Shown piece after piece: positions 8,030 to 16,243 of a stretch of 64,000 nt of DNA. Both the position numbers and the translations under genes were made by a program. How positions within the stretch are numbered: position 1 is the first letter of the stretch; each line of letters begins with the position of its first letter. Below the pieces are notes generated by a model. That model made no database searches. It worked only from the letters and a program-made list of their open reading frames with translations, and had not been told where the DNA came from. The stretch comes from Geodermatophilus sp. TF02-6 (GTDB lineage: Bacteria > Actinomycetota > Actinomycetes > Mycobacteriales > Geodermatophilaceae), in NCBI RefSeq assembly GCF_003319115.1, contig NZ_QOHF01000009.1, forward strand, positions 1 to 64,000, given 5' to 3'.

Positions 8030-8862
8030 CCGGTGCCCGGGTGGAGGTCGTGGGGCTGGGCGCCGCCCACGGTCGCAGCCGCGTGCTCGACGACGTCCGG
8101 CTGACGGTGGCGCCCGGCGGGTGGACGGCGGTCATCGGGCCCAACGGCTCGGGCAAGACCACCCTGCTGCGCGCGGTGCTGGGCGCGCACCCGCACGAGG
8201 GGCTGGTCCGCGTCGACGGCGTCCCGACCGCGGACACGCCCCGGCGGGCGCGGGCCCGCCAGATGGCCTACGCCCCCCAGCGCCCGGTCGTGCCCGACGG
8301 CGTGACCACCGCCGAGTACGTGGGCCTGGGCCGCACCCCGCACCGGCCGCTGCTCGCCGCACCCCGCGCGGGCGACCGGCAGGTCGTGGCCGACGTGATA
8401 GCGCGGCTGGAGCTGACCGACCTGGCCGACCGGCTGGTGAGCACGCTCTCCGGCGGGGAGCAGCAGCGCGCGGTGCTGGCCCGGGCGCTGGCCCAGCAGC
8501 CGCGGGTGCTGCTGCTCGACGAGCCGACCGCCGCCCTCGACCTGGGACACGCCCAGCAGGTGCTCGACCTGGTCGACCGGCTGCGCCGGCAGGACGGGCT
8601 GACCGTGCTCAGCACGCTGCACGACCTGACCCTGGCCGGGCAGTACGCCGACCGGCTGGCCCTGCTCTCCCGGGGGCGGGTGGTCGCCGAGGGGCGGCCG
8701 GCGGAGGTCCTGACGCCGGCGGCGCTGGCCGGCCACTACGGCGCGCGGGCCGAGGTGGTGGCGGGCCCGCACGGCCCGGTCGTGGTCCCGCTCCGGGGGT
8801 CGGGGAGGCGATGCGGATCGGATCGATCCGTTTCCCCGGGTGGTGGCGGGGAAGGCGGATGA
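8026..8862 (+). CDS. btuD: Vitamin B12 ABC transporter ATP-binding protein
   Basis: A 278-residue ABC ATPase that powers the BtuC channel. Walker A GPNGSGKTT, Q-loop region, signature LSGGEQQR, Walker B VLLLDEP and a switch histidine in LSTLHDL are all present. GTG at 8026 overlaps the btuC stop by four bases. The last 20 or so residues are low-complexity and glycine-rich and may be dispensable. Ligand assignment to B12 comes from the upstream riboswitch; the protein alone cannot be separated from siderophore-type FecE ATPases. Confidence 0.9.
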   Translation: MTGARVEVVGLGAAHGRSRVLDDVRLTVAPGGWTAVIGPNGSGKTTLLRAVLGAHPHEGLVRVDGVPTADTPRRARARQMAYAPQRPVVPDGVTTAEYVGLGRTPHRPLLAAPRAGDRQVVADVIARLELTDLADRLVSTLSGGEQQRAVLARALAQQPRVLLLDEPTAALDLGHAQQVLDLVDRLRRQDGLTVLSTLHDLTLAGQYADRLALLSRGRVVAEGRPAEVLTPAALAGHYGARAEVVAGPHGPVVVPLRGSGRRCGSDRSVSPGGGGEGG

Positions 8863-8869
8863 TCGGGTC

Positions 8870-9607
8870 ATGTCGATCGCCGCGCGTTTCCGGGCCGCGC
8901 TGGGCGACGTCGACGACGCCGACCTCGCCGGCCCCGAGCTGCTGCCGGTCCGGCTCTGCCGCGCCTGCGCGCGCACGCTGGGGGTCGACGGCGCCGGCAT
9001 GAGCGTCCTCGACCGCGACGGACGGCGGATCCCGCTGGGTGCCAGCTCCGAGACGGCCGGCACGGCCGAGCGGCTGCAGTTCACCGCCGGCAGCGGCCCC
9101 TGCCAGTCGGCCCAGGAGAACCGCGAGCCGGTCTTCGCGACCTTCGCCGACCTGCAGCGCCGGTGGCCGGCGTTCGCCGGTCTCCTGGCCGAGCACACGC
9201 CCTACCGCGCCGTGGTCGCCCTCCCCATCGGCGAGACGCTGACCGGGCCGGGCGCCCTCGACCTGTTCTTCGTCGACGACGCCACCGTGACCGACCTCGA
9301 CGTCTTCGAGGCCATGGCCGTCGGCGGCCTGGTCACCTCGGTGCTCGGGGAGGCCGCGGTGTGGGCGCCGTGGTCCCCGCAGGGCGGCCCGGCCTGGCTG
9401 CACGGCCCGGCGGCGCGGCGCCGCGCGACGGTCTGGACGGCGATGGGTCGGCTCGCCATGGCGCTGGACACCGACGGCCTCATCGCGCTGGACCTGCTGC
9501 GCGGCGCGGCGTGGACGGCCGACCGCTCCGTCGACGACCTGGCCGAGGACGTGGTCGCCGGCCGGCTCGACCCGGCCGCCCTCCGGCCGCGGGAGGACGG
9601 CCCGTAG
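8870..9607 (+). CDS. GAF domain protein with C-terminal ANTAR-like region
   Basis: A 245-residue cytoplasmic protein. Residues about 10-150 form a GAF-type sensor (LCRACARTLGVDGAGMSV, then TAGSGPCQSAQENREPVF), a form common in actinobacterial two-part regulators. The C-terminal 60 residues (TVWTAMGRLAMALD, LDLLRGAAW, SVDDLAEDVV) look like an ANTAR RNA-binding helix bundle, which would make it an antitermination regulator; this part is less certain. ATG 8870 gives a natural N-terminus; a GTG at 8840 would overlap btuD. No kinase lies nearby. Target RNAs and ligand are unknown. Confidence 0.7.
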   Translation: MSIAARFRAALGDVDDADLAGPELLPVRLCRACARTLGVDGAGMSVLDRDGRRIPLGASSETAGTAERLQFTAGSGPCQSAQENREPVFATFADLQRRWPAFAGLLAEHTPYRAVVALPIGETLTGPGALDLFFVDDATVTDLDVFEAMAVGGLVTSVLGEAAVWAPWSPQGGPAWLHGPAARRRATVWTAMGRLAMALDTDGLIALDLLRGAAWTADRSVDDLAEDVVAGRLDPAALRPREDGP

Positions 9608-9949
9608 CGCCGGAGCCGGTCGGCGTCGACCGCGTCCGGGCGCCCCGGTCGCCGTGCCGCAGGGCCCCCGTCGAGGTGCACGGCGTCGAGGTGCACGGCG
9701 TCGAGGTGCACGAACTCGTGGCCTTGAGCGCCTGACGACCATGACTGGTGCGTCTCGGCGCATCCCGGGAGCCCACCGGTACGCGACCTGCACCAGGTGG
9801 ACCTCGACTGGCACCCGTGGGCGAGGAGCTGCTGTGGCAGCTGGTCGCCGCGCGCGCCCCGTGGCTGCGGGTGCGGTACGCCTTCTTGAGCAAGGACCCC
9901 GTCCTCCCCAGCCCTCGCAGGCTCGGGCCGGTACCCGGGGCGGTGCCCG
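9608..9949. other. 342-bp gap with a 15-bp tandem repeat and a type B repeat
   Basis: No convincing gene. At 9670-9714 the unit gtcgaggtgcacggc occurs three times in tandem (third copy slightly changed). Around 9820-9885 a stretch could encode PVGEELLWQLVAARAPWLRVR, which looks like real coding sequence, but it has no start or continuation, so it may be a gene scrap. At 9890-9945 lies a type B GC-rich repeat (aggaccccgtcctcc, ccctcgcaggctcggg) next to the stop of the DUF6766 gene. Confidence 0.5.
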
Positions 9950-10633
9950 TCAGCCGGTCTGCCCGGTGTCGGCGTGCGCGGCACCCACCGGCTTGGACTC
10001 CGGTGAGCCGCGCTGGCGCAGGTAGACGGCGAAGATCGCCATGGAGCCGACGGCGAGCATCTCCGACTGCCAGTTCTGGAAGGTGCGGTTCCAGAAGTCG
10101 GCCTCGCCGAGGTAGCCGACCCAGCTGACCGGATCCTCCAGGGCGGCGAGCTGCTCGGCGTTGAACGCCGCCCAACCGGCGACCGAGGAGGCCGCCCAGG
10201 TCAGCAGGAACAGCGCTCCCATGAGCAGGCCGAGGGAGCGGGAGAACAGCGCCGTCCGCCAGCCGCCGGCGCGGGCCCACGTCGGGGAGTGCTCGTCGGC
10301 GTGCGGGCCGACGTGCTGGTCCTCGTCGGACTCCCGGCCCTCCTTGCCCGGCTCCTTGGACTCCGACGACCCGCGCTGCACGAGCCAGACGGTCGCGAAG
10401 ATGTAGAGGAAGAACTGCAGGTACTCCGACTGCCAGTTCTCCATCACGTCCACCCCGAACGACGACGAGGTGACGTAGTCGAGGAAGGACACCGGCTCCA
10501 GGCCGTCGGCGACCTGCTGGTGGTTGACGTAGGCGGTCCCGGAGATCGCCTGGCCGAGGAGGAAGACGAGGAACAGCCCGCCGAACACGAGGCCGAGGCT
10601 GTTGTCCCGGAGGAAGCTCCGCCGCTCGCTCAC
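9950..10633 (-). CDS. DUF6766 membrane protein with internal duplication
   Basis: A membrane protein of about 227 residues with four predicted helices. The two halves are clearly duplicates: each has SLGL(V/L) leading into a helix, an N-x-x-Q-x-A segment, a PVS-plus-aromatic segment, then NWQSE, a second helix, and QRGS-x-ESK. The halves are joined by a charged, hydrophilic linker rich in E, D and H. Function is unknown; the family is annotated only as a domain of unknown function. GTG at 10633 is preferred because it overlaps the stop of the upstream small gene (GTGA); an ATG at 10645 is the alternative. Third gene of a tight operon. Confidence 0.8.
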   Translation of the reverse strand: MSERRSFLRDNSLGLVFGGLFLVFLLGQAISGTAYVNHQQVADGLEPVSFLDYVTSSSFGVDVMENWQSEYLQFFLYIFATVWLVQRGSSESKEPGKEGRESDEDQHVGPHADEHSPTWARAGGWRTALFSRSLGLLMGALFLLTWAASSVAGWAAFNAEQLAALEDPVSWVGYLGEADFWNRTFQNWQSEMLAVGSMAIFAVYLRQRGSPESKPVGAAHADTGQTG

Positions 10634-10722
10634 CGGCCCATCCACCCCAGGGCCACGACGTACCCGACCCCCAGCAGGATCACCACCAGGTAGCCCACGA
10701 ACACTGCACGGACGTCCTTCAC
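10630..10722 (-). CDS. 30-residue single-pass membrane peptide
   Basis: A very small gene encoding one hydrophobic helix, beginning VKDVRAVFVGYLVV and ending ALGWMGR. It starts with GTG overlapping the stop of the upstream lipoprotein gene (10719-10722, GTGA), and its stop overlaps the GTG proposed for the DUF6766 gene. Such double translational coupling is strong evidence that it is translated. It could be a small subunit or stabiliser of the neighbouring membrane proteins; no function is known. Composition (basic N-terminus, hydrophobic core, basic C-terminus) fits insertion in the cytoplasmic membrane. Confidence 0.65.
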   Translation of the reverse strand: MKDVRAVFVGYLVVILLGVGYVVALGWMGR

Positions 10723-11120
10723 GGCCCCTCCACCTGACAGTCGTAGGGCGCTTCCCGCCGCGCCTGGCACGCGGCGGCGGCGACCCGCCACCCGGCGTCG
10801 GTCCGGGTGAGGAAGACGGTGTCGTCGGTCATCCGGACCTGGGCCTCGTCACCCCAGACCTCCACCGCCCGGACCGCCCCGCCGCCGAGCGGCAGCCGGC
10901 CGATCGCATCGGTGCAGGGCATCGACTCGTCGGACTCGAGCGCGGCCCGCGTGGCGGGGGTGAGCAGCGCACACCGGGCTGCGGGGTCCCCCGCCGGGTC
11001 CTCGAAGGCCAGGGCCACCTGTCCGACGTCACCCTCCGCGAGGCGCGCGCAGCCGGCCAGCAACCCGGCCAGGGCCAACCCCGCGGCGGTCAGGCACCTC
11101 CTCGTCGTCGAGGTCGCCAC
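10719..11120 (-). CDS. Small lipoprotein of unknown function
   Basis: A 133-residue secreted lipoprotein: a basic N-terminus, hydrophobic stretch and lipobox LLAGC give a mature, membrane-anchored domain of about 110 residues. The mature part has four further cysteines (in ARCALL, MPCTD, AAACQ and YDCQ) that could form two disulfides, and reads as a small alpha+beta fold (RAVEVWGDEAQVRM, TVFLTRTDAGWRV) like NTF2-type or SnoaL-type accessory domains; that comparison is loose. First gene of a three-gene overlapping operon with a 30-residue membrane peptide and a DUF6766 protein. Confidence 0.75.
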   Translation of the reverse strand: MATSTTRRCLTAAGLALAGLLAGCARLAEGDVGQVALAFEDPAGDPAARCALLTPATRAALESDESMPCTDAIGRLPLGGGAVRAVEVWGDEAQVRMTDDTVFLTRTDAGWRVAAAACQARREAPYDCQVEGP

Positions 11121-11269
11121 CCGAGCCTCCCGTCCTCCCCCTCCGTCGTCCCGGCCCTGCGGGCTGGGCCCGACCGCCTACCCGAGCCGGACGACCCGGC
11201 AAACGGTGCCCACCCGCCCGGGGGAACCGGCGGTGCCGACGGCCCGGCCCGGCCTCGTACCGTGGCGGC

Positions 11270-12784
11270 ATGGCGCGGGTGGCGGTGGTCGGCGCGGGCC
11301 TCGGCGGGCTGGCGGCCGCGGCCCGGCTGGTCTCGCTGGGCCATGCGGTCACCGTGCTGGAACAGGCTCCGGCGGTCGGCGGCAAGCTGGGCTGGTACGT
11401 CCGCGACGGGCACGGCTTCGACACCGGCCCGAGCCTGGTGACCCTCCCGCAGGTGTACCGCGACCTGTTCGCCGCGACCGGCGCCCGGCTGGAGGACGCC
11501 GTCGACCTGGTGCGCCTCGACCCCGCGGTCGCCTACCGCTTCGCCGACGGGACGCCGCTGCTCGTGCCGGGCACCCGCCAGGAGGTCCCGGACGCCGTCG
11601 ACGCGGCCCTCGGCCCGGGCACCGGCGCCCAGTGGGCGGCCCTGCTGGCCCGCGCCGGCGCGATGTGGCGGGTCACCGAGCAGCCGTTCCTGCGCTCGCC
11701 GCTGGCCGGCGCGGCCACCCTGGCCCGGCTGGCCCGCAGCGCCTCCGACGTCGCCACGGTCGCCCCCTGGCGCACGCTGCGCGGCCTGGGCGCCGAGCAC
11801 CTGCGGCACCCGGCGCTGCGCACCCTGCTCGACCGCTACGCCACCTACTCCGGATCCGATCCGCGGCGGGCACCGGCGGTGCTGGCCACCGTCCCGTACG
11901 TCGAGCAGGAGTACGGCTCCTGGTACGTGCGCGGCGGACTGCGCCGGCTGGCCGAGGCGGTGGCGGCGCGGGCGGTCGAGCGCGGCGCCGTCGTCCGCAC
12001 CGGGGCTCTGGTGGAGCGGGTGCTGGTCGAGGGCGGGCGGGCGGCCGGCGTGCGCCTGGCCGACGGCGAGGTGCTGGGGGCCGACGTCGTGGTCTCCGGC
12101 GCGGACGCCGCGGCCCTCTACGCCGACCTGCTCCCCTCCTCGCGCGCGACCGGTCGGGTGCGCCGCGACCTCGCCCGCAGCACGCCGTCGCTGTCGGGGT
12201 TCGTGCTGCTGCTGGCGCTGCGCGGCCGCACGCCGGGGCTGGCGCACCACACCGTGCTCTTCCCGGAGGACTACGACGCCGAGTTCGACGCGGTCTTCGG
12301 CGTCGGTCGGCACCGCGGCGCGCCGCGGCCGGTGGCCGACCCGACGGTGTACGTCAGCGCGCCCGATGACCCGGCCACCCGCCCGGACGGTGCCGACGAG
12401 TCGTGGTTCGTGCTGGTCAACGCGCCGCGACACCGTGCAGGGCACGACCCGGCCGGCGGCGTCGACTGGGACGCCCCCGGGCTGGCCGACCGCTACGCGC
12501 AGCAGGTGCTCGAGGTGATGGCCCGCCGCGGGCTCGACGTCCGCGACCGGCTGCGCTGGTGCGTCGTCCGGACCCCGGCCGACCTGGCGCGCGAGACCCG
12601 CAGCGTCGGCGGCTCGATCTACGGGACGTCGAGCAACGGCGCCCGCGCGGCGTTCCTCCGCCCGGGCAACGCCTCCCCCGTCCCGGGGCTGTTCCTCGTC
12701 GGAGGCTCGGCGCACCCCGGCGGCGGGCTGCCGCTGGTGGCGCTGTCGGCGCAGATCGTCGCCGGGTTGGTGGGCCCGGCCTGA
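11270..12784 (+). CDS. crtI: CrtI-family carotenoid desaturase / FAD-dependent oxidoreductase
   Basis: A 504-residue flavoprotein of the phytoene desaturase family. The N-terminal dinucleotide-binding fold VVGAGLGGLAAAARL is followed by the EQAPAVGGKLG motif and DTGPSLVTLP typical of CrtI; the C-terminal FAD-contact motif GGSAHPGGGLPLVALSA is also intact. It would introduce double bonds into phytoene or a related C30/C40 carotene at the membrane. No crtB, crtE or cyclase lies nearby, so it is an orphan gene and could equally be a CrtN/CrtO-like desaturase or ketolase. A CrtA-like monooxygenase lies 42 kb away in the same window. Followed after 26 bp by a regulator gene. Confidence 0.85.
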   Translation: MARVAVVGAGLGGLAAAARLVSLGHAVTVLEQAPAVGGKLGWYVRDGHGFDTGPSLVTLPQVYRDLFAATGARLEDAVDLVRLDPAVAYRFADGTPLLVPGTRQEVPDAVDAALGPGTGAQWAALLARAGAMWRVTEQPFLRSPLAGAATLARLARSASDVATVAPWRTLRGLGAEHLRHPALRTLLDRYATYSGSDPRRAPAVLATVPYVEQEYGSWYVRGGLRRLAEAVAARAVERGAVVRTGALVERVLVEGGRAAGVRLADGEVLGADVVVSGADAAALYADLLPSSRATGRVRRDLARSTPSLSGFVLLLALRGRTPGLAHHTVLFPEDYDAEFDAVFGVGRHRGAPRPVADPTVYVSAPDDPATRPDGADESWFVLVNAPRHRAGHDPAGGVDWDAPGLADRYAQQVLEVMARRGLDVRDRLRWCVVRTPADLARETRSVGGSIYGTSSNGARAAFLRPGNASPVPGLFLVGGSAHPGGGLPLVALSAQIVAGLVGPA

Positions 12785-12810
12785 GGCCCCGAGCTGCGAG
12801 ACTCGGCGGT

Positions 12811-15800
12811 GTGCAGGTCGGATACCTGGGGCCGCTGGAGGTCGGCGACGACGGGCGCACCGTCGCGGTGCCGGGTGCCCGGCTGCAGCAGCTGCTGGTC
12901 GCGCTGGCCCTCGACCCGGGCCGGTGGGTCCCGGCCGGCGCCCTCGCCGACGCGGTGTGGGGTGCCGAGCAGCCGGCCGACCCGGTCAACAGCCTGCAGT
13001 CGCTGGTCTCCCGGCTGCGCCGCGCGCTCGGTCGGCCGGAGCTGGTCGAGCAGTCCGCCGCGGGTTACCGGCTGGGAGTCGCACCCGACGACGTGGACGC
13101 CGTCCGGTTCACCCGGCTGGTCGCAGAGGGCCGGCGGCTGCTGGCCGGCGGGGAGAGCCGCGCCGCCGCTGCGGCGCTCGACGCGGCCCTGGCGCTGTGG
13201 CGCGGCGAGCCGCTGCCCGGCGACGACTCCCCCGAGGCGGCCGGGCGGCGGGCGGCGCTGAGCGACCTGCGGCTGGCCGCGCTGTGCGACCGGGCCGCGC
13301 TGGCCGTGCGCGACGGGCGGGCGGCCGAGGTGGTGCCCCAGCTGGAGGAGCTGGCCGCGGCCTCCCCGCTGCGCGAGGACCTCGCCGGCGCGCTGGTCGA
13401 CGCGCTCGCCGCCGCGGGACGGCCGGCCGCGGCGCTGGCCGCCTACGAGCGGGTGCGCGCGGCGCTGGCCGACTCGCTCGGCGCCGACCCGTCGCCGGAG
13501 CTGCGCGCCCGGCACCTGCGGCTCCTGCGCCAGGGCGACCGCCCGGCGGAGGTGCCGACGAACCTGCGGGCGGCGGTGACCAGCTTCGTCGGGCGCGAGG
13601 ACGCCGTCCGCACGGTGCAGGAACGGCTGGCCGCCTCCCGGCTGGTGACGGTCGTCGGCGCCGGCGGCTCGGGCAAGACCCGGCTGGCCGGCGAGGTCGC
13701 GTCCCGGGTCGTCGCGGCGCAGACCCCGGCGGCACCCGACGGCGTCTGGCTGGTCGAGCTCGCCCCGGTCACCGAACCCACCGCCGTCGCGCAGGTGGTC
13801 CTCGACAGCCTGGGCGGACGGGGCATCGTCATCCCCGACCCGGTGGGTGAGTACCAGCGCCGCGAGGCACGCGAGCGGCTGCTGGAGCGGCTGCGCACCG
13901 CGACCTGCCTGCTCGTCGTCGACAACTGCGAGCACCTGGTCGACGCCGTGGCCGAGGTGGTCGCCGAGGTCCTCGGCCGGTGCCCGGGCGTGCGCGTGCT
14001 GGCCACCAGCCGCGAGCCGCTGGCCATCGAGGGCGAGACCCTCTTCCCGCTGGGCCCGCTGGCCGTCCCGGCCGAGGGGGCCCCGCCCGCAGAGGCGGCG
14101 GCCAACCCGGCGGTGCGGCTGCTGCTGGACCGGGCGCGGGCCGTCGGCGCCGACGTCGAGCCGGACACCGCCGCGGTCGAGATCGTCCGCCGGCTGGACG
14201 GCCTGCCCCTGGCGATCGAGCTGGCGGCGGCCCGGCTGCGGGTGCTCTCCTCCGCCGAGGTCGCCGAACGGCTGGCCGACCGCTTCCGGCTGCTGACCGG
14301 GGGACGGCGGACCGCGACCCCGCGGCACCGGACGCTGCGGGCGGTCGTCGAGTGGAGCTGGGGCCTGCTGACCCCGCTCGAGCGCGAGGTCGCCGAGCAC
14401 TTCTCGGTGTTCGCCTCGGGCGCTCCCGAGGCGGCGGTGGCCGCGGTCGCGCCCAGCCGGCGGGAGGGCGCGGCGGCCGAGGAGCTGGCCGACGTCCTGC
14501 ACGCGCTGGTCGACAAGTCGCTGCTGACCGCGACCCGGACGGCGGAGGGCACTCGCTTCCGCATGCTGGAGACGCTGCGCGAGTACGGCGCCGAGCGGCT
14601 GGCCGAGCTGGGGTTGGTCACCGCGGCCCGCGCCGCGCACGCCCGCTGGTTCACCGAGCTGGTGCGCGTCCAGGACGAGCGCCTGCGCACCGCCGAGCAG
14701 CTCGACGCGCTGCGGGTGCTCGACACCGAGCGGGACGACGTCCTCGCGGCGCTGCGGTTCCTCGGTGACACCGGGGACGCGGCGGGCGCCGTCGACCTCG
14801 CCGTCCACCTGGGCTGGTACTGGCTGCTGCGGGAGAGCGGGCAGGAGGCCACCCGCTGGACGGCGTTCGCCCTGGCGGTGCCCGGCGCGCAGCAGACTCC
14901 GCACGCCGTGCTGGCCGAGGCCCTGCAGACGCTGCTCGGCTTCGCCGTCGGCAGGGACACGGTGGACGTCCGCTGCACGAAGCGGGAGTTCGCCGAGCTG
15001 TCCGAGCGGCTGACCGCCGCGGAGGACGCACACCCCGCGGCGAAGGTGGTGCGGCCGCTGATGCTGTTCATGGGCGGGGAGCGGGAGACGGCCGATGCCG
15101 TGCTCGAGGAGGTCCTGGACGACCCGGACCCGTGGGTGCGGGCGACGGCCCGGCTGGCCCGGCTGATGTACGCGGAGAACGACGGGGACGTCGACCGCGT
15201 GCGCCGCGAGGGCGACGAGGGCGTGCGCGAGTGGGAGGCCCTCGGCGACCGGTGGGGGCTGGCCACGCTGCTGTCCTCGCGGGGGCAGGTGCGCACCGTG
15301 GACGGCGACCTCGTCGGCGCCGCGGAGGACTACGAGCGCGCCCAGGACTGCATCCGGCAGCTCGGCGGCGGCTCGAACGACCACGTGCTCGTCACCATGC
15401 GGCTGGCCGACCTGCGGCTGCGGGCCGGGGACACCGCCGGCGCCCGGCGCCACCTGGCGGCGATGCGCGCACAGCGCTCCCTGGGCGGCGCGGGGGAGCT
15501 GCTGCACGACGTGCTCGTCGCGATCACCGAGGGGGCGATCGCCGTCATCGAGGAGGACGACGCCGGGGTCGCCAGGGCCTGCGCGGTGCTGGACGAGCTG
15601 CTCCGCGCGCTGGGCGAGCCGTCGATGCTCAGCGCGCACAGCGGCGCGATCGGCCACGCGTCGGCGGCTGCGCTGGCGCTGCGCCTGGGCCGCGACGCCG
15701 AGGCGGCCGAGCACGTCCGCGAGGGGTACGCGCAGGCGCTGGTCACCAGCGACCGGCCGATCCTCGCCGCGGTCGGGATGTCGGTGGCGAACTGGGCGCG

Positions 15801-16017
15801 GGCGCTGGGCCGGCACCGCGACGCCGCCGTCGTCCTCGGCGCGACCACCCGGCTGCGCGGCACCGAGGACGCGACCAACCCGATCGTCGTCGAGCTCGTC
15901 ACCTCGCTGCGGGAGGAGCTCGGCGACGAGTACGGCGTCGCCTACGCCGAGGGCCGGGCCCTCGACCCCGACGCGGCGACCGCGCGGATCGACCCGGCGG
16001 TGCTCACGTCGCCGTAA
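12811..16017 (+). CDS. AfsR/SARP-family transcriptional regulator with ATPase and TPR domains
   Basis: A 1068-residue signalling regulator. Domain order: an OmpR-type winged helix (about 1-90, VGYLGPLEV to GYRLGV), a bacterial transcriptional activation domain (about 95-240), an NB-ARC type ATPase with Walker A GAGGSGKT near residue 283, a kinase-2-like LLVVDNCEHL and LATSREPL sensor, then a long helical TPR-like C-terminus. AfsR-like proteins activate secondary metabolism or stress genes on sensing phosphorylation or ligands. Start GTG 12811 gives the canonical N-terminus. No biosynthetic cluster is adjacent; the desaturase 26 bp upstream is the only close candidate target, and that link is speculative. 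Confidence 0.9.
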   Translation: MQVGYLGPLEVGDDGRTVAVPGARLQQLLVALALDPGRWVPAGALADAVWGAEQPADPVNSLQSLVSRLRRALGRPELVEQSAAGYRLGVAPDDVDAVRFTRLVAEGRRLLAGGESRAAAAALDAALALWRGEPLPGDDSPEAAGRRAALSDLRLAALCDRAALAVRDGRAAEVVPQLEELAAASPLREDLAGALVDALAAAGRPAAALAAYERVRAALADSLGADPSPELRARHLRLLRQGDRPAEVPTNLRAAVTSFVGREDAVRTVQERLAASRLVTVVGAGGSGKTRLAGEVASRVVAAQTPAAPDGVWLVELAPVTEPTAVAQVVLDSLGGRGIVIPDPVGEYQRREARERLLERLRTATCLLVVDNCEHLVDAVAEVVAEVLGRCPGVRVLATSREPLAIEGETLFPLGPLAVPAEGAPPAEAAANPAVRLLLDRARAVGADVEPDTAAVEIVRRLDGLPLAIELAAARLRVLSSAEVAERLADRFRLLTGGRRTATPRHRTLRAVVEWSWGLLTPLEREVAEHFSVFASGAPEAAVAAVAPSRREGAAAEELADVLHALVDKSLLTATRTAEGTRFRMLETLREYGAERLAELGLVTAARAAHARWFTELVRVQDERLRTAEQLDALRVLDTERDDVLAALRFLGDTGDAAGAVDLAVHLGWYWLLRESGQEATRWTAFALAVPGAQQTPHAVLAEALQTLLGFAVGRDTVDVRCTKREFAELSERLTAAEDAHPAAKVVRPLMLFMGGERETADAVLEEVLDDPDPWVRATARLARLMYAENDGDVDRVRREGDEGVREWEALGDRWGLATLLSSRGQVRTVDGDLVGAAEDYERAQDCIRQLGGGSNDHVLVTMRLADLRLRAGDTAGARRHLAAMRAQRSLGGAGELLHDVLVAITEGAIAVIEEDDAGVARACAVLDELLRALGEPSMLSAHSGAIGHASAAALALRLGRDAEAAEHVREGYAQALVTSDRPILAAVGMSVANWARALGRHRDAAVVLGATTRLRGTEDATNPIVVELVTSLREELGDEYGVAYAEGRALDPDAATARIDPAVLTSP

Positions 16018-16019
16018 CG

Positions 16020-16079
16020 GGCATGGGAAGCGATACCGGCGTCCCGGGTGCCCGGGACGCCGGTATCGCTTCCCATGCC
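16020..16079. terminator. Perfect 29-bp-stem hairpin
   Basis: The 29 bases from 16020 are exactly complementary to 16051-16079, leaving a loop of only two bases. It starts two bases after the stop of the regulator gene and would end its transcript very efficiently, but there is no U tract and the stem is far longer than needed. The arm contains GGGAAGCGA, also found in the arm of the hairpin at 47799-47866. Confidence 0.85.
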
Positions 16080-16142
16080 TCGATCGGTCGGCTGGCAGGT
16101 CCCGGCGCCGGGAGCGGTGCTGCTCCCCGCGCCCAGCCCCCG

Positions 16143-16243
16143 TCCCGACCGCCTCCCGGGTACCGCCCCGAGCTTGGGGATGGGGAGGAGGCGGTCCTCC
16201 TACCGGGCCTGCGAGGCGTGGGGGGAGGGGTGGTCCTCTCTCA
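16143..16243. repeat. GC-rich palindromic repeat, divergent copy
   Basis: A related but diverged member of the dispersed repeat family: gaccgcctcccggg, ccccgagcttggggatgggg, aggaggcggtcctcc, then gggcctgcgaggcg and ggtggtcct. The gaccgcctcc/ggaggcggtc pair is an inverted repeat. It lies between the regulator and the DrrB stop codon and probably serves as a two-sided terminator. Confidence 0.6.

Noticed and set aside
6002-8862. Siderophore rather than B12 transporter
   Set aside because: The proteins alone fit both, but the cobalamin riboswitch directly upstream decides for B12.
9748-10128. 126-residue plus-strand frame starting near 9748
   Set aside because: Only a short central part looks protein-like; the rest runs through a type B repeat and into the antisense of DUF6766.
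12619-15816. 1065-residue open frame antisense to the AfsR-like gene
   Set aside because: Composition and position show it is a shadow of the regulator; no recognisable domain.
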